From NCBI GenBank assembly GCA_033391075.1, contig JAWPMV010000004.1, positions 303,907 to 367,906 on the forward strand: a stretch of 64,000 nt of DNA, written 5' to 3'. Shown in pieces: positions 1-9,071 of the stretch. The notes beneath the pieces were generated by a model. It saw only the letters and a list, made by a program, of their open reading frames with translations, was not told where the DNA came from and searched no databases. Position 1 is the first letter of the stretch, and every line of letters begins with the position of its first letter. This DNA is from Bacteroidia bacterium. GTDB taxonomy: Bacteria; Bacteroidota; Bacteroidia; J057. The position numbers and the translations under genes were made by a program.

Positions 1-324
1 GAGAAAATGATGCAAGGAGGTAAAACCGCCTTTGGTACGCATCCGATAAATAATAATTCCTGCTACTAAAAAGGAGAGATAATAAGCAGCATAGGCCACA
101 CCACCGACCATCCCAAAGCTCATCCCAAGATTGGCAGCATTGGTGATGGACTTGGCAAATAGCCAACTGATGACCAGACTGCTCGTCAAAATCCAGAAGC
201 CTGGAGCCTGATCGTTTTTACTTCCCCGAAAGAAATCTTCCTTCGTTTTCGCCCAGGGGGAGATGAAAAAGATCAGCAGGCTTGAGCCGATGAGCAATAT
301 CCATTGTAGGCTGATGCTATCCAT
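1..324 (-). CDS. Sodium:solute symporter family protein, N-terminal part
   Basis: This is the first 108 codons of a gene that continues beyond the left edge. The visible protein has a hydrophobic segment at about residues 5-22, then a short basic loop with a 'DFFRG' motif, then 'PGFWIL' followed by two further hydrophobic segments containing 'SWLFAKSI' and 'NAANLG'. This arrangement is characteristic of the N-terminus of the solute:sodium symporter (SSS) family, inner-membrane proteins that couple sodium flow to uptake of sugars, amino acids or organic acids. The ATG at 322-324 is the only sensible start. It lies downstream of the SusC/SusD pair on the same strand, separated by about 150 bp with an inverted repeat, so it may import what that pair captures. 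The substrate cannot be told from this fragment. Confidence 0.75.
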   Translation of the reverse strand, partial: MDSISLQWILLIGSSLLIFFISPWAKTKEDFFRGSKNDQAPGFWILTSSLVISWLFAKSITNAANLGMSFGMVGGVAYAAYYLSFLVAGIIIYRMRTKGGFTSLHHFL

Positions 325-348
325 GCCTGAATATTAGATTAAACATTT

Positions 349-448
349 CTGTCATCCCTTCCTTACTCCAAGAGCCGGGACCTCTAGCTAACTTTTTATA
401 GTTGCCAGGGATCCCGGACATCTGTGTGGACAGATTGCGGGATGACAG
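349..448. repeat. REP-like inverted repeat element
   Basis: A perfect 10-bp inverted repeat (CTGTCATCCC at 349-358, GGGATGACAG at 439-448) bounds a 100-bp non-coding stretch. Inside it a second pair of complementary tracts (CCGGGA and TCCCGG) can fold. Arms beginning GTCATCCC are common in dispersed palindromic elements of Bacteroidota genomes. It sits between the SusD gene and the downstream symporter gene on the minus strand, where it could act as an mRNA stabiliser or partial terminator. No second copy was noticed in this window. Confidence 0.5.
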
Positions 449-476
449 TTTTTTTGTAGTTCTAATCATTTTCTCT

Positions 477-1922
477 TTATTCCACATCCCACCATACTGG
501 TGAATTAACGCTATTCCCATCGGTAGCAGAAGCTGCAACATTGTAATTCGCTGCATTCAAAGCCGCCTCATCCGTAGGATAAGGAAGGCGTACCGGGATC
601 AGGTCATTATTCAGACTGGCAGAGATCGTTTTAAGTTGGGGAAAGCCCGTTCTGCGATACTCTATCCAGCCTTCATAGCCATTGACGATATTTGCCAGCC
701 ATTTTTGCGTAATGATCTGCTCAAGGGGATTGGCTCCGTTTTGTCCGTAGGCAGCATTTCCAGTTGTGAGGTAGTCAGCCGGTAATTCCGTTTGCCAATA
801 CTCAAAAGCCAGCCTGACTCCTTCTTCATACAAAGCTTGTGCATCAGCATTGATCCAGCCACGAGCTGCGGCTTCTGCCAAAAGGAAGTGAGTTTCCCAA
901 GCCGTCATATAATTGGCGTCCAGGTCTCCGGTTCTTTCTCTGAATATGCTGCCCGACAATGAAAAGTCGGCCACAGAGATTGAGGTTTGGGAAGCATCCG
1001 GCCCATTCAACAAACCATTGAATTCATTGGGATTATTGGAGGTAGGGCGAAAGAAAACAGCCATGCGAGGATCATTCAAATCCTTGAGGATTTCCTCCAT
1101 GGTTTCAGACATGATGAAGAGATTGAAATCTCCGATACGAGCAGTAGCCAGACGGAAATTGTTCGGTTCTGTATTGGTGAAGTCGAATGTAGCATTCTGC
1201 CCATTTTCACTGATAAAATTTCCTTCTGCATAAATCTCCTGCACCAAAGTCCGGCTGTCTCTTTGCTCACTGGCTCTCATGAGATATTTGAGCTTAAGAG
1301 AATTGGCAAAGCGCAACCAGGCATTCAAATCACCCTCAAAAAGAATATCTCCATCGAGTGCTATACTTCCCTGATAATTGTTAAGGGCAATAATGGCTTT
1401 ATCCAGATTGTCCAGAATTCCATTATCGCCCAGATATATATCCTCTTGATTATCATAGACCGGAGTGATAGTCCCATCTTTACCCGCTAAGGCTTCTGAG
1501 TAAGGAACATTTCCATACATATCGGTGAGAGCAGCAGTCAGGTAAGCTTTTAAGATCAAAGCCGGGCCCTCATAGACTTCGGCTGCCGTTTCTGATCGGG
1601 CTTTCTCCAGGATGATTTCATTGTCCCTGAGATTTGTATAAAGAATGGGCCAGGGATTTCCCCCAAACTGTGTTTCGGTCAAACTATGTCTATCGAAGAG
1701 GTTGAAGTCTATAGCGGTGAAATACTGCCCCAGCAGATTTCCGGCTACAAAACCTTCGTAAGACATCTGCTCCGCATAGTCAAAGAGGACATGTCGCAGC
1801 AATAAACTCGACTCTACATCTATGGGAGCATTGGGATTTGTATTGATTTCCTCAAACTGATTCGTACAGGAGGAAATCAGTATTGCAATTAAGCTTATAT
1901 ATATAAGGTGTATGATTTTCAT
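477..1922 (-). CDS. SusD/RagB-family nutrient-binding outer-membrane lipoprotein
   Basis: This 481-residue protein starts with a lipoprotein signal peptide (lipobox ISSC, Cys19) and continues with an alpha-helical, TPR-like body typical of SusD proteins. The sequence 'NPNAP' just after the lipid anchor and the C-terminal 'EGWIEYRRTGFP' region are features of the SusD_2 branch. SusD proteins sit on the outer face of the outer membrane, form a lid over the partner SusC barrel and bind the oligosaccharide or peptide to be imported. The gene follows the SusC gene by 92 bp on the same strand, the standard order. The ligand cannot be inferred from sequence; no glycoside hydrolase lies immediately next to the pair. 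Confidence 0.93.
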   Translation of the reverse strand: MKIIHLIYISLIAILISSCTNQFEEINTNPNAPIDVESSLLLRHVLFDYAEQMSYEGFVAGNLLGQYFTAIDFNLFDRHSLTETQFGGNPWPILYTNLRDNEIILEKARSETAAEVYEGPALILKAYLTAALTDMYGNVPYSEALAGKDGTITPVYDNQEDIYLGDNGILDNLDKAIIALNNYQGSIALDGDILFEGDLNAWLRFANSLKLKYLMRASEQRDSRTLVQEIYAEGNFISENGQNATFDFTNTEPNNFRLATARIGDFNLFIMSETMEEILKDLNDPRMAVFFRPTSNNPNEFNGLLNGPDASQTSISVADFSLSGSIFRERTGDLDANYMTAWETHFLLAEAAARGWINADAQALYEEGVRLAFEYWQTELPADYLTTGNAAYGQNGANPLEQIITQKWLANIVNGYEGWIEYRRTGFPQLKTISASLNNDLIPVRLPYPTDEAALNAANYNVAASATDGNSVNSPVWWDVE

Positions 1923-2014
1923 AATTAGTCTTTATTTCAGATAAGCGCGCTGGAGTTGGTTGGGCCATTCCGATTTTGCGCAACCTTTCTAAAAAGTTGC
2001 AAAGAGATTTATTC

Positions 2015-5000
2015 CTAAAATTCAATACCGAGATTGACACCAAAGCTTCTGACAGTTGGATAGGACATATCCTCGACCCCCAGGACAAAATTGTTGCCTT
2101 GGACAGCTAATTGTTCGGGATCGAAATGTGGGATGTCGGAAATGGCAAAAAGATTCCTACCGATCAGTGATACTCTCAGAGATTCGATATTGCCAGTAAT
2201 AGGGAAATTATATCCCAGGCTGAATTCCCGCAGTTTCACATAAGTCGCATCATACGTATTGTTCTCCTCATGATTTCTATCATAGAATTGGCGATAGTAG
2301 GCCTCAGGAGAAATGGGCCTTGTATTCTGAACATAATTGGGTTCGCTTGTTGAACCGATATTCTGCACACCATCAATGATAATTCCTCCTTCAGGCCTGA
2401 AAGCGGTTTCTTCCAACTGCCCTCCTACCCCTGCCAAAGCCTGGGTACGTGAGATCAGTTCTCCTCCTTGTCTCCAATCCACCACAAAGCCCAGCTTGAA
2501 ATTTTGAAACTCAATCTGATTGTTGAAACCCAGGATGAAATCAGGATTATAGTTACCCAATTTTTTGAGGGTATTGTCTACGATGAAACGCCCTTGCTCA
2601 TTGACCACAAAATCTCCATTTTCATTTCGCAAATAGCCCGTACCCCACATATCTCCAATTCTATCTCCTTCTCTGACCTGGTACCAGACGGTTTGATTCA
2701 CATTATCATATACCCGTGTATAGGCCAGTGTTAGTCGATCGGCTTCTACAGGAAGGGATTCAACCCTGGCAACATTCTTACTAAAGTTGAAGAACATTCG
2801 CCATTTGAAATTTCGATTGAAGATCGGTCTTAGTCCAAGAATCAATTCAACTCCTTCTGAACGAACGGCCCCTCCATTTACGACTTGCTCATTGTATCCA
2901 GAAGAAATCGCTATGGGCAAAGAAATGATCTGATTTTCAGTGAGCGCATTATAATAGGTCGCATCAACAATCAGTTTATCCCCGAAGAATCGCAACTCCG
3001 CTCCAAGCTCTACAGAACTTGTTTGTTCGGGTAAGAGATTGGCATTGGCTATCCTATTTTGATCGCTGAAAGTAGGCTGAGAATTGAAAGGGGTTTGTGC
3101 CTGAAATACACCTGCCGTTTGGAAAGGATTGGTGTCATTGCCAACTTGTGCCCAGCTAGTTCGAACTTTGGCAAAATTGAACCAATCAGGAAGGTTGAGA
3201 ATTCTCGATAGAATCAGGCTGGAAGAGATCGAAGGATAAAAGAAGGATACATTTTCGGTTGAAAAGGGAGAGGCTAATGCGCTTGACCAATCATTTCGTC
3301 CCGTCACATCCACATAGAGAAAATCTTTGTAGCTCAATTTCAAAAGCCCATAAAAACTATTGATTCTCTTTTGGGAAGCAAATTCAAATATTTCTAAGGG
3401 CGATGCTGCATTGGATAAGGTGAAAATTCCGGGTTGTGCCAAAGAGGTCGCTTGCGTTTGTACGGTAGCAGCCTCTTGATCCATGCGATTTCCTCCTAAA
3501 GAAAGGTCAAATCCAATGTCCCCCACTTCCCGATTATAGTTAAGAAGGAAGTCCGTATTTATTTCTCTGAAAAAGACATTATGTTCAGCATAGGCTCCAT
3601 TTCTGAATCTATTGGAACTAAAGGCTCGTCTGAATTTCCGGCCTTCATCAGAATAATCCATGCCGCTTCTTATTCTCAGGCTCAGATTTTCATTGAACTT
3701 ATAGGATGCCATCAGATTTCCATATACCCGATTTCTTTGAAAGGAATTTCGGTTTTCGAGCAGGATGAAATAGGGATTGTCGAAAAAGGTATAGTTGAAA
3801 GAATACTGCTGCACATCTTCTAGACCAGGTTGCCAGTAATCTCGTAAAGGTTCCAGATCTGTTTGTCTTCCCAACCAGGCTACGATAGAGTAGTTGATAT
3901 TTTCTGATCCGTATCCATTGGCGGGTCTGTTGCGACTTTGGCTGTGGATATAGTTGATGTTGGATGTGATCTCTAATCCTTCTATTGGGCGAAAGGCCAG
4001 CCGAGCTGAAGCCGTTTTGCGATCCAGATCAACTCCGGGAATAACAGACTCACTTCGCAAATCTGTCAGGGACAAACGGTAGTTTCCATTTTCAGATGCG
4101 CCTGAAAAAGCCAGATTATTGATCGTGGTAACTCCTGTTTCGTAGAAGTTTTTGACATTGTCGGGACTGGAAGTAAAAGGAGTAGGTGTAATGGGCAAAC
4201 CTCCATGAACGGCTACATCCCCTCCCCTGACTACGCTTCCATCTGGCAAAGTAACCGGACTGTCATGTTGTGGAATCAATAAACCGGCATCCAGCTGAGG
4301 ACCATAGCTATAGGTGATATTATCATTTATTCCCCCACCCAATCCATCAACAAAAGCAAATTCCCCACTATTTCCTTGTCCATACTCATTTTGGAAACGC
4401 GGAAGCTGAAAGGGTTTATCAAGGAAGGTGGTGGAACTAAAACTGAAGCCCCTTCCCTTTTTTTCTGAACCATCTTTAGTCGTAATGATGATCACTCCAT
4501 TGGAGGCGCGGGTTCCATAAAGAGCTGCTGCTGCCGGGCCTTTTAATACAGATACAGATGCTATATCATCGGGATTGACAGACATGGCTCCATTCCCAAA
4601 ATCAACCTCTTGAAATCCTGCTGCCGCCTCATTGGTAAAGTTAAGGATGGAATTATTGTTGATGATTACTCCATCGACTACAAAGAGAGGATTATTATTG
4701 GTGAAAGAGGCTTCTCCCCGAATCGTAACTTTAGTAGATGAACCTACGCCTGTGGCTCCCTGATTGACGGTCAAACCTGCTACTTTCGCCCCGAGATTAT
4801 CGAGGAAGTTGACTGACTTGACGCCTGTGAGTTCTTCTGCATCAACTTTCTGAATCACATAGCCCAGATCTTCTGCTTTTCTTTCCAGTCCCAGAGCGGT
4901 GATAAAGACTTCATCCAATTCGAGACTAGCCTCACTAAGCATGATCTCATAAAATCCGATCTGTTTGACGACAAATTCATAGGGCTCATAGCCAAGGTAA

Positions 5001-5224
5001 TTGATCTGGATATTATCATCGAGGCTGGCAGCTAAAGAAAATTTCCCTTCTTGATCGCTTATAGCTCCTTGCTGAGTTTCTTTATTGAGGATACTGGCAC
5101 CAATGATGATGCCTTCAGGACTTTTTATGATGCCAGAGATTTTTTGGGTCTGGCTAAAAGCCTGCTGGGGAGCAAAAATGCTCCATATAAATATAAGTCC
5201 ATAGAGGACCCTGTAGCGTGTCAT
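2015..5224 (-). CDS. SusC/RagA-family TonB-linked outer-membrane transporter
   Basis: This 1069-residue protein has a signal peptide (about residues 1-24, ending in AFSQ), a carboxypeptidase-regulatory-like domain (about 26-105), a plug domain with the SusC hallmark 'LKGPAAAALYGTRASNG', and a long C-terminal beta-barrel ending in a Phe residue (GIEF). SusC proteins import large ligands through the outer membrane using energy from TonB-ExbBD. Length and domain order are complete. The start is the ATG at 5222-5224, directly before the signal peptide. The SusD partner lies 92 bp downstream. No anti-sigma factor, ECF sigma factor or hybrid two-component regulator lies beside it, so its regulation is not visible here. 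Confidence 0.95.
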   Translation of the reverse strand: MTRYRVLYGLIFIWSIFAPQQAFSQTQKISGIIKSPEGIIIGASILNKETQQGAISDQEGKFSLAASLDDNIQINYLGYEPYEFVVKQIGFYEIMLSEASLELDEVFITALGLERKAEDLGYVIQKVDAEELTGVKSVNFLDNLGAKVAGLTVNQGATGVGSSTKVTIRGEASFTNNNPLFVVDGVIINNNSILNFTNEAAAGFQEVDFGNGAMSVNPDDIASVSVLKGPAAAALYGTRASNGVIIITTKDGSEKKGRGFSFSSTTFLDKPFQLPRFQNEYGQGNSGEFAFVDGLGGGINDNITYSYGPQLDAGLLIPQHDSPVTLPDGSVVRGGDVAVHGGLPITPTPFTSSPDNVKNFYETGVTTINNLAFSGASENGNYRLSLTDLRSESVIPGVDLDRKTASARLAFRPIEGLEITSNINYIHSQSRNRPANGYGSENINYSIVAWLGRQTDLEPLRDYWQPGLEDVQQYSFNYTFFDNPYFILLENRNSFQRNRVYGNLMASYKFNENLSLRIRSGMDYSDEGRKFRRAFSSNRFRNGAYAEHNVFFREINTDFLLNYNREVGDIGFDLSLGGNRMDQEAATVQTQATSLAQPGIFTLSNAASPLEIFEFASQKRINSFYGLLKLSYKDFLYVDVTGRNDWSSALASPFSTENVSFFYPSISSSLILSRILNLPDWFNFAKVRTSWAQVGNDTNPFQTAGVFQAQTPFNSQPTFSDQNRIANANLLPEQTSSVELGAELRFFGDKLIVDATYYNALTENQIISLPIAISSGYNEQVVNGGAVRSEGVELILGLRPIFNRNFKWRMFFNFSKNVARVESLPVEADRLTLAYTRVYDNVNQTVWYQVREGDRIGDMWGTGYLRNENGDFVVNEQGRFIVDNTLKKLGNYNPDFILGFNNQIEFQNFKLGFVVDWRQGGELISRTQALAGVGGQLEETAFRPEGGIIIDGVQNIGSTSEPNYVQNTRPISPEAYYRQFYDRNHEENNTYDATYVKLREFSLGYNFPITGNIESLRVSLIGRNLFAISDIPHFDPEQLAVQGNNFVLGVEDMSYPTVRSFGVNLGIEF

Positions 5225-5360
5225 AAATGTTCGTAGAATTTAGGTGAAATACATGCGGCAAATCAGCCTTGATTCAGACTGATTCGGGAACCAAATGTGC
5301 ACATAGACCTATTCAGGGCATCCTGATAGGTGTATGTCTCTTTTAGGTATCAAAAAGAGA

Positions 5361-6050
5361 TTAAAGGGAGAGAAAATAAGGAGGAGCACGTAATGACTGT
5401 TCCGGACCTGGTATTCGGGAGAAATGAACAGGTAGCTCCTTTTCTTCCCTGAGTACGGTATGGAAAAGTTTGCGGAGCAATAAGAGGACCTGAGAGATCC
5501 TAAGAGACAAAATAAGCCAAAGAAGATCCTCTACATTATCGATATCCTCTTTGTCTTCAAGTTCAACTACTTCCTTTACAGAAGAAAGCTGCTCACATAG
5601 GGCTTTTCCTAAATTTTCGCTTTGCCAGGGAAGCTGGAGAAAAGCAGCTTCATTGAAGTCCTCTTTTGAAAAAGCGAATAGGTAGGCTCCTCCATCCTGG
5701 TCATAGCCTAAAACACTTTTACCCGAAAGCAATTCCTTTTTCGCCAGTAAAAGATCTTCAGCTTCCAGACGTGGACAGTCATTTCCTATAACGATGAGGT
5801 GATCAAAACCCTGTGCAAACAAGCTCTTCAGCCCTTCACACATTCTTTCAGCAAAAGAATTTCCGGATTGTAACTCATGGCCCAATTCAATTACAGGAAT
5901 TTCAGAAGCAGCAATAGCTTTCTTTACCCCATCATACATCAAATGGAGGGCTTTGAAATTCTTTTCTCTATCCTTGTGGATTTGTTTATGCCGGGATTCC
6001 TGAAAAGGATTTCTACTAAAGAATAATATGCCGGTTTTTGATTGGCTCAA
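5361..6050 (-). CDS. DUF2064 / TIGR04282-type glycosyltransferase
   Basis: This 229-residue cytoplasmic protein carries the nucleotide-sugar-transferase core of the DUF2064 family: 'LIVIGNDCPRL' (about residues 86-96, DxD-like metal/sugar-nucleotide site) and 'GYDQDGGAYLFAF' (about 137-149). Family members are annotated as glycosyltransferases of arsenosugar biosynthesis (TIGR04282). The N-terminal region reads 'FFSRNPFQESRHKQI', where family members usually have a Lys-Thr-Arg motif, so nucleotide binding may differ. The residues after about 190 look unlike the family core. Translation appears to begin at a TTG (6048-6050), because an in-frame stop lies upstream and no ATG precedes the conserved strand. 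The usual partner ArsS-like radical SAM enzyme is not in the window. Confidence 0.75.
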   Translation of the reverse strand: MSQSKTGILFFSRNPFQESRHKQIHKDREKNFKALHLMYDGVKKAIAASEIPVIELGHELQSGNSFAERMCEGLKSLFAQGFDHLIVIGNDCPRLEAEDLLLAKKELLSGKSVLGYDQDGGAYLFAFSKEDFNEAAFLQLPWQSENLGKALCEQLSSVKEVVELEDKEDIDNVEDLLWLILSLRISQVLLLLRKLFHTVLREEKELPVHFSRIPGPEQSLRAPPYFLSL

Positions 6051-6072
6051 CTTATTCGTCTCTAATAGTAAG

Positions 6073-6297
6073 CTAGGTAAAATAATTTAGAATTGTAGAG
6101 TATCGTATATGCGACATTTCCTTTTTACCTCTACGGATTTGGTCTGCATTTCTTCCCAAAATGATTCTCACTTTCTCTAATTGAGAAAATGTTTTCGTTT
6201 TTCGTACTAAATGAATTTTGTTAACCCCCTGACGAGCAGTTGTTTTGCCCGATTTTCTGGCAGCTGGCACTTTTCTTGGATTTTTAGAAAGTAACAT
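6073..6297 (-). CDS. Small basic protein of unknown function (74 aa)
   Basis: This is an open frame of 74 residues, strongly rich in Lys and Arg, with a helical-looking middle (FSQLEKVRIILG). It lies in the gap between the DUF2064 gene (same strand, 22 bp downstream) and a divergent exported-protein gene. Composition and the absence of stops suggest it may be translated, and a short basic protein like this could bind nucleic acid, but I recognise no family. It could equally be chance, and there is no clear ribosome-binding site. Confidence 0.35.
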   Translation of the reverse strand: MLLSKNPRKVPAARKSGKTTARQGVNKIHLVRKTKTFSQLEKVRIILGRNADQIRRGKKEMSHIRYSTILNYFT

Positions 6298-6319
6298 TCA
6301 ATCATAAACAATACCCCTT

Positions 6320-6793
6320 ATGCTTTTTATCAAACGAGAATCTACTGCCTGGGCGAAACTGGTTTTACCAACTATCAGTCTCCTGAGCATCTTTGTTCTT
6401 TCTACTGCTTTTGCTCCCGGGCAAGTTGATACAGCGCTTGAAGGACTACTGGAAGATATCAAAAGTGAAAAGATCATGAGTTGGGAACTGGCTGGAGGAG
6501 ATGCTGGATTTGGGGAAGAAAATGTTTACCAACTGCGTATGTGGGCAGACGGAAGTTATGAAGAAGTAGAGGACGGCCAACAGATGGGAGGACTTTGGAC
6601 CATAGATATAAGAGAAGATAAAATCGTATTCCTCTGCAAAAGTGCTAATGGATATGATTTGAATGGAGTCAATCCTCCAATCCCATATGAAGTAGAATCC
6701 TATACAGCCGAAGAACTGGTCTTGGTCTGGGAGGCCAATGGAGCCAAAGTTCGGAAGATATATAAGCGTATACCAACGCCTTACAGAGGATAA
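6320..6793 (+). CDS. Exported or membrane-anchored protein of unknown function
   Basis: This 157-residue protein has one hydrophobic segment near the N-terminus (about residues 13-32) that could be a signal peptide cleaved after STAFA or a membrane anchor. The remainder is a predicted beta-rich domain with alternating patterns such as 'YQLRMWADGSYEE', 'GLWTIDIREDKIVFLC' and 'ELVLVWEANGAKVRKIY', reminiscent of small lipocalin-like or META-like beta-sheets found in many Bacteroidota exported proteins. I do not recognise the family. It is a single gene convergent with the next, with a hairpin between them. Confidence 0.6.
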   Translation: MLFIKRESTAWAKLVLPTISLLSIFVLSTAFAPGQVDTALEGLLEDIKSEKIMSWELAGGDAGFGEENVYQLRMWADGSYEEVEDGQQMGGLWTIDIREDKIVFLCKSANGYDLNGVNPPIPYEVESYTAEELVLVWEANGAKVRKIYKRIPTPYRG

Positions 6794-6825
6794 TCATCAA
6801 CCCTTTCAAGTACCTGACGAGACCA

Positions 6826-6865
6826 GAAAAGAAACGGCAAACTCTAATCGAGTTTGCCGCTGGTC
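6826..6865 (-). terminator. Hairpin terminator between convergent genes
   Basis: CGGCAAACTC (6835-6844) and GAGTTTGCCG (6850-6859) form a perfect 10-bp stem with a 5-base loop. On the minus strand the stem is followed by TTTCTTTTC, giving a plausible intrinsic terminator for the minus-strand gene ending at 6900. An outer GACCAG/CTGGTC pair (6821-6826, 6860-6865) can extend the stem, and the same hairpin may stop plus-strand transcripts weakly. Confidence 0.7.
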
Positions 6866-6899
6866 TAATCTAACGCTTTTATATAAGTGTGATGAAATC

Positions 6900-7463
6900 T
6901 TAATTCGAATCTGCTGTGTATACAACCGGAGTCCAATCATATCTGTTTTTCAGGGTTTCTACCAGGTCCACAGATAGCAGGGCCGTAATTTCCTCCGTAT
7001 AAGGAGAGTCCTGCAGGACATTTAATGCGAGGGTATGTTTCCCAAGCAACTTAGATTTGATCTTTCCTTCAGCAAGTACAGTTCCGTCTGGATGAATAAT
7101 GCTGATTCGATCACCGGTTACATTTGTTTTGCGTTTCAATTCTGTGCCGTCTAAAGCGAGGTATGCATTTGTGTAACGTACCATTTGAGTAGCTTTAGAA
7201 TCATTGTAAAGGAAATAGCGTGTACCTTTCTTGACAATAGAATATTTGTGATCTCCTTCCACAAAAATTCTCCCTTTTTTCAATCCTCCCCAAAATCCAT
7301 TTTGAGTCGAAAGAAACTTAATTTCAGGTGCATTGTTTGCTCCATCCCAGGCCAAAGATTCGCCAGGAGTGGTAGGTAACTCTGCCAATTCGACACTATA
7401 AGATTGTGCGAAAGAGAGTTGAGCGAGAAGCAAGGTGCCGATAATTAACAAAGAAGTCTTCAT
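6900..7463 (-). CDS. Secreted protein of unknown function
   Basis: The protein is 187 residues from the chosen ATG, starting MKTSLLIIG with a clear signal peptide cleaved after LSFAQ. A start four codons upstream (7475) is possible but would put a charged extension before the signal peptide. The mature part is predicted beta-rich, with segments such as 'GRIFVEGDHKYSIVKKGTRYFLYND' split around short turns, and no cysteines or catalytic motif. No family is recognised. It ends at the hairpin terminator shared with the convergent upstream gene. Confidence 0.6.
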   Translation of the reverse strand: MKTSLLIIGTLLLAQLSFAQSYSVELAELPTTPGESLAWDGANNAPEIKFLSTQNGFWGGLKKGRIFVEGDHKYSIVKKGTRYFLYNDSKATQMVRYTNAYLALDGTELKRKTNVTGDRISIIHPDGTVLAEGKIKSKLLGKHTLALNVLQDSPYTEEITALLSVDLVETLKNRYDWTPVVYTADSN

Positions 7464-8009
7464 AAAATCGTTCAATATTTAGGGTTCTACATCTTAGAGA
7501 AAATTCGACAAAGAATTTCCATCCTATTTTTTTCCTAATAGGCTTTCGGTGATGCAAATAATGACGCGAATAAGGGATAATACGTGACTTCCGAGTAAGC
7601 TCTGAAAATTGAGCTCCTAAACAATTAGACGGGCCTGGGTGTGGGGATAGACTGTGCTTTCGGTGAGATACTTGAAATACGACTGAAGTCCTTTAAGGTT
7701 TAGTAAAAATATATTTTATTCTCATAAATTTTTGTTAAAACCCAGAAACTATGGGATTTCTTCGACGTAATGCTGCTTATCATGGACGAATGAAAAAGCT
7801 GTCAATACAGCTCAAAAGAGGCGTTTTTGGAAAATTTCAGGCAATTGAAAAAAATCCTTACACCAGTGCAACTTTTTTTGCCATATCACAGTCTATATAA
7901 AGGTTCCCCCTGTCGAAAGCAAACACATACTCCCAAATACTATAAGAATTTTTACTTCGTTTTTACTGTACGTTGTACGTCATCTGATTGGAGCATTTTC
8001 TTAGGCGAA
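7464..8009. other. Intergenic region, no gene seen (about 545 bp)
   Basis: This gap separates two divergent exported-protein genes. It is A+T-rich around 7700-7740. The plus-strand open frame reaches back to 7827, but the first 61 codons have no signal peptide and poor coding character, so I treat them as leader. I find no tRNA, no clear riboswitch and no convincing promoter. Confidence 0.5.
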
Positions 8010-8999
8010 ATGAATCAAGGATCAACTACTTTCATACCCCGGCGAAGCCGCAAGTTTGGACTATGGTCTTTACTTAAGTGCTGCTGTCTCTTCTCTATGT
8101 TTGCAGGTATCAAACCTTGCAAGGCGCAGGATATTTCTGGTCCACGCTTGCTGAGGCTCAATTACCAAACACTTTCTCAACCTAGTTGGGTGCTGGGAGA
8201 TCAGGGACAGGCTATGTCTGCACCCGATGATGAACCCAGCCAAATGATCGATTTCCAGATGAGGTTTCCGATTCTCCTCGGGAAAGAGACTAAGATTCTG
8301 GGTGAACTTTCCTATAGAAATGAAATGTCATCGGGTTTTTATACGATGGATGATGGAGAGTGGGATGGTTTGGATCAGGGATGGGGCTCCGGACTATCCT
8401 TGCAGAAAAGCGGATTTGGACTGATCGTATTACATGATATGGGGCGTTTGTGGGATTTGAAAGTTCAGGCAGCTTTTAGTAGTTCCTCTACTCGTTTTTT
8501 CTCTAACAATCCTGCCTCACATGCATATAAAGCAGCGGCTGTATTTGAACGCACGAACCGAAATAAAACCATAGGATTTGGCTTGAACCTGAATTATCAG
8601 TTCAGATTAGCCGTTATTCCCATCTTTACCTATAAGGAAAAACTCAATCATAATTGGACCGTAGATATGCTCCTGCCGGTCAGAGCCCAATTGATCCGAA
8701 ACTTTAGCAATAGCAATCGTCTGATCATAGGAATCAAAGGAAGCACAGGTTCTTATTTTCTGGATGAGGAAAATCTCTTTTCCAATTCTTTATATCAACG
8801 CATCACCTTGCATGGATATGTAGGCTATGAGCGCATGTTGAGTAAATATATTGGGATTGGAGTTGATGCAGGAGTAAATTTGCCTATCAGAGATCGAATC
8901 CGTTCCTGGGATAACAATAATCTCGTTTTGCACAATTTCCAAAGTCGAGTATCTCCTTATATCAGCGCCAGATTGTTTTTCGCTATCTCTTCCAACTAG
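8010..8999 (+). CDS. Predicted outer-membrane beta-barrel protein (DUF6268-like)
   Basis: From the ATG at 8010 the protein has 329 residues: a signal peptide (hydrophobic about 20-38, ending KPCKAQ), then alternating strands rich in aromatic and glycine residues, such as 'GFGLNLNYQFRLAVIPIFTYKEKL' (quoted in parts: GFGLNLNYQF, IPIFTYKEKL) and a final 'ISARLFFAISSN'. The pattern fits a 10-14-strand outer-membrane barrel like those in the DUF6268 family. The open frame begins at 7827, but the internal start is preferred because it places the signal peptide near the N-terminus. It stands alone, with the enolase-superfamily gene starting 72 bp downstream. Its function is unknown. Confidence 0.6.
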   Translation: MNQGSTTFIPRRSRKFGLWSLLKCCCLFSMFAGIKPCKAQDISGPRLLRLNYQTLSQPSWVLGDQGQAMSAPDDEPSQMIDFQMRFPILLGKETKILGELSYRNEMSSGFYTMDDGEWDGLDQGWGSGLSLQKSGFGLIVLHDMGRLWDLKVQAAFSSSSTRFFSNNPASHAYKAAAVFERTNRNKTIGFGLNLNYQFRLAVIPIFTYKEKLNHNWTVDMLLPVRAQLIRNFSNSNRLIIGIKGSTGSYFLDEENLFSNSLYQRITLHGYVGYERMLSKYIGIGVDAGVNLPIRDRIRSWDNNNLVLHNFQSRVSPYISARLFFAISSN

Positions 9000-9071
9000 T
9001 TTGCTGGATAATAGAAGATAGATTCTGTATTTTAGGTTAAGGGAATTCCCTTGCTATAAAATCTGTAATCT

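Noticed and set aside
317..556. A 79-residue minus-strand frame across the left edge
   Set aside because: It overlaps the symporter start, the inverted repeat and the SusD gene end, with no family similarity.
7827..8009. Longer N-terminus for the DUF6268-like gene
   Set aside because: The first 61 codons carry no signal peptide and look like leader; the internal ATG at 8010 puts the signal peptide in place.
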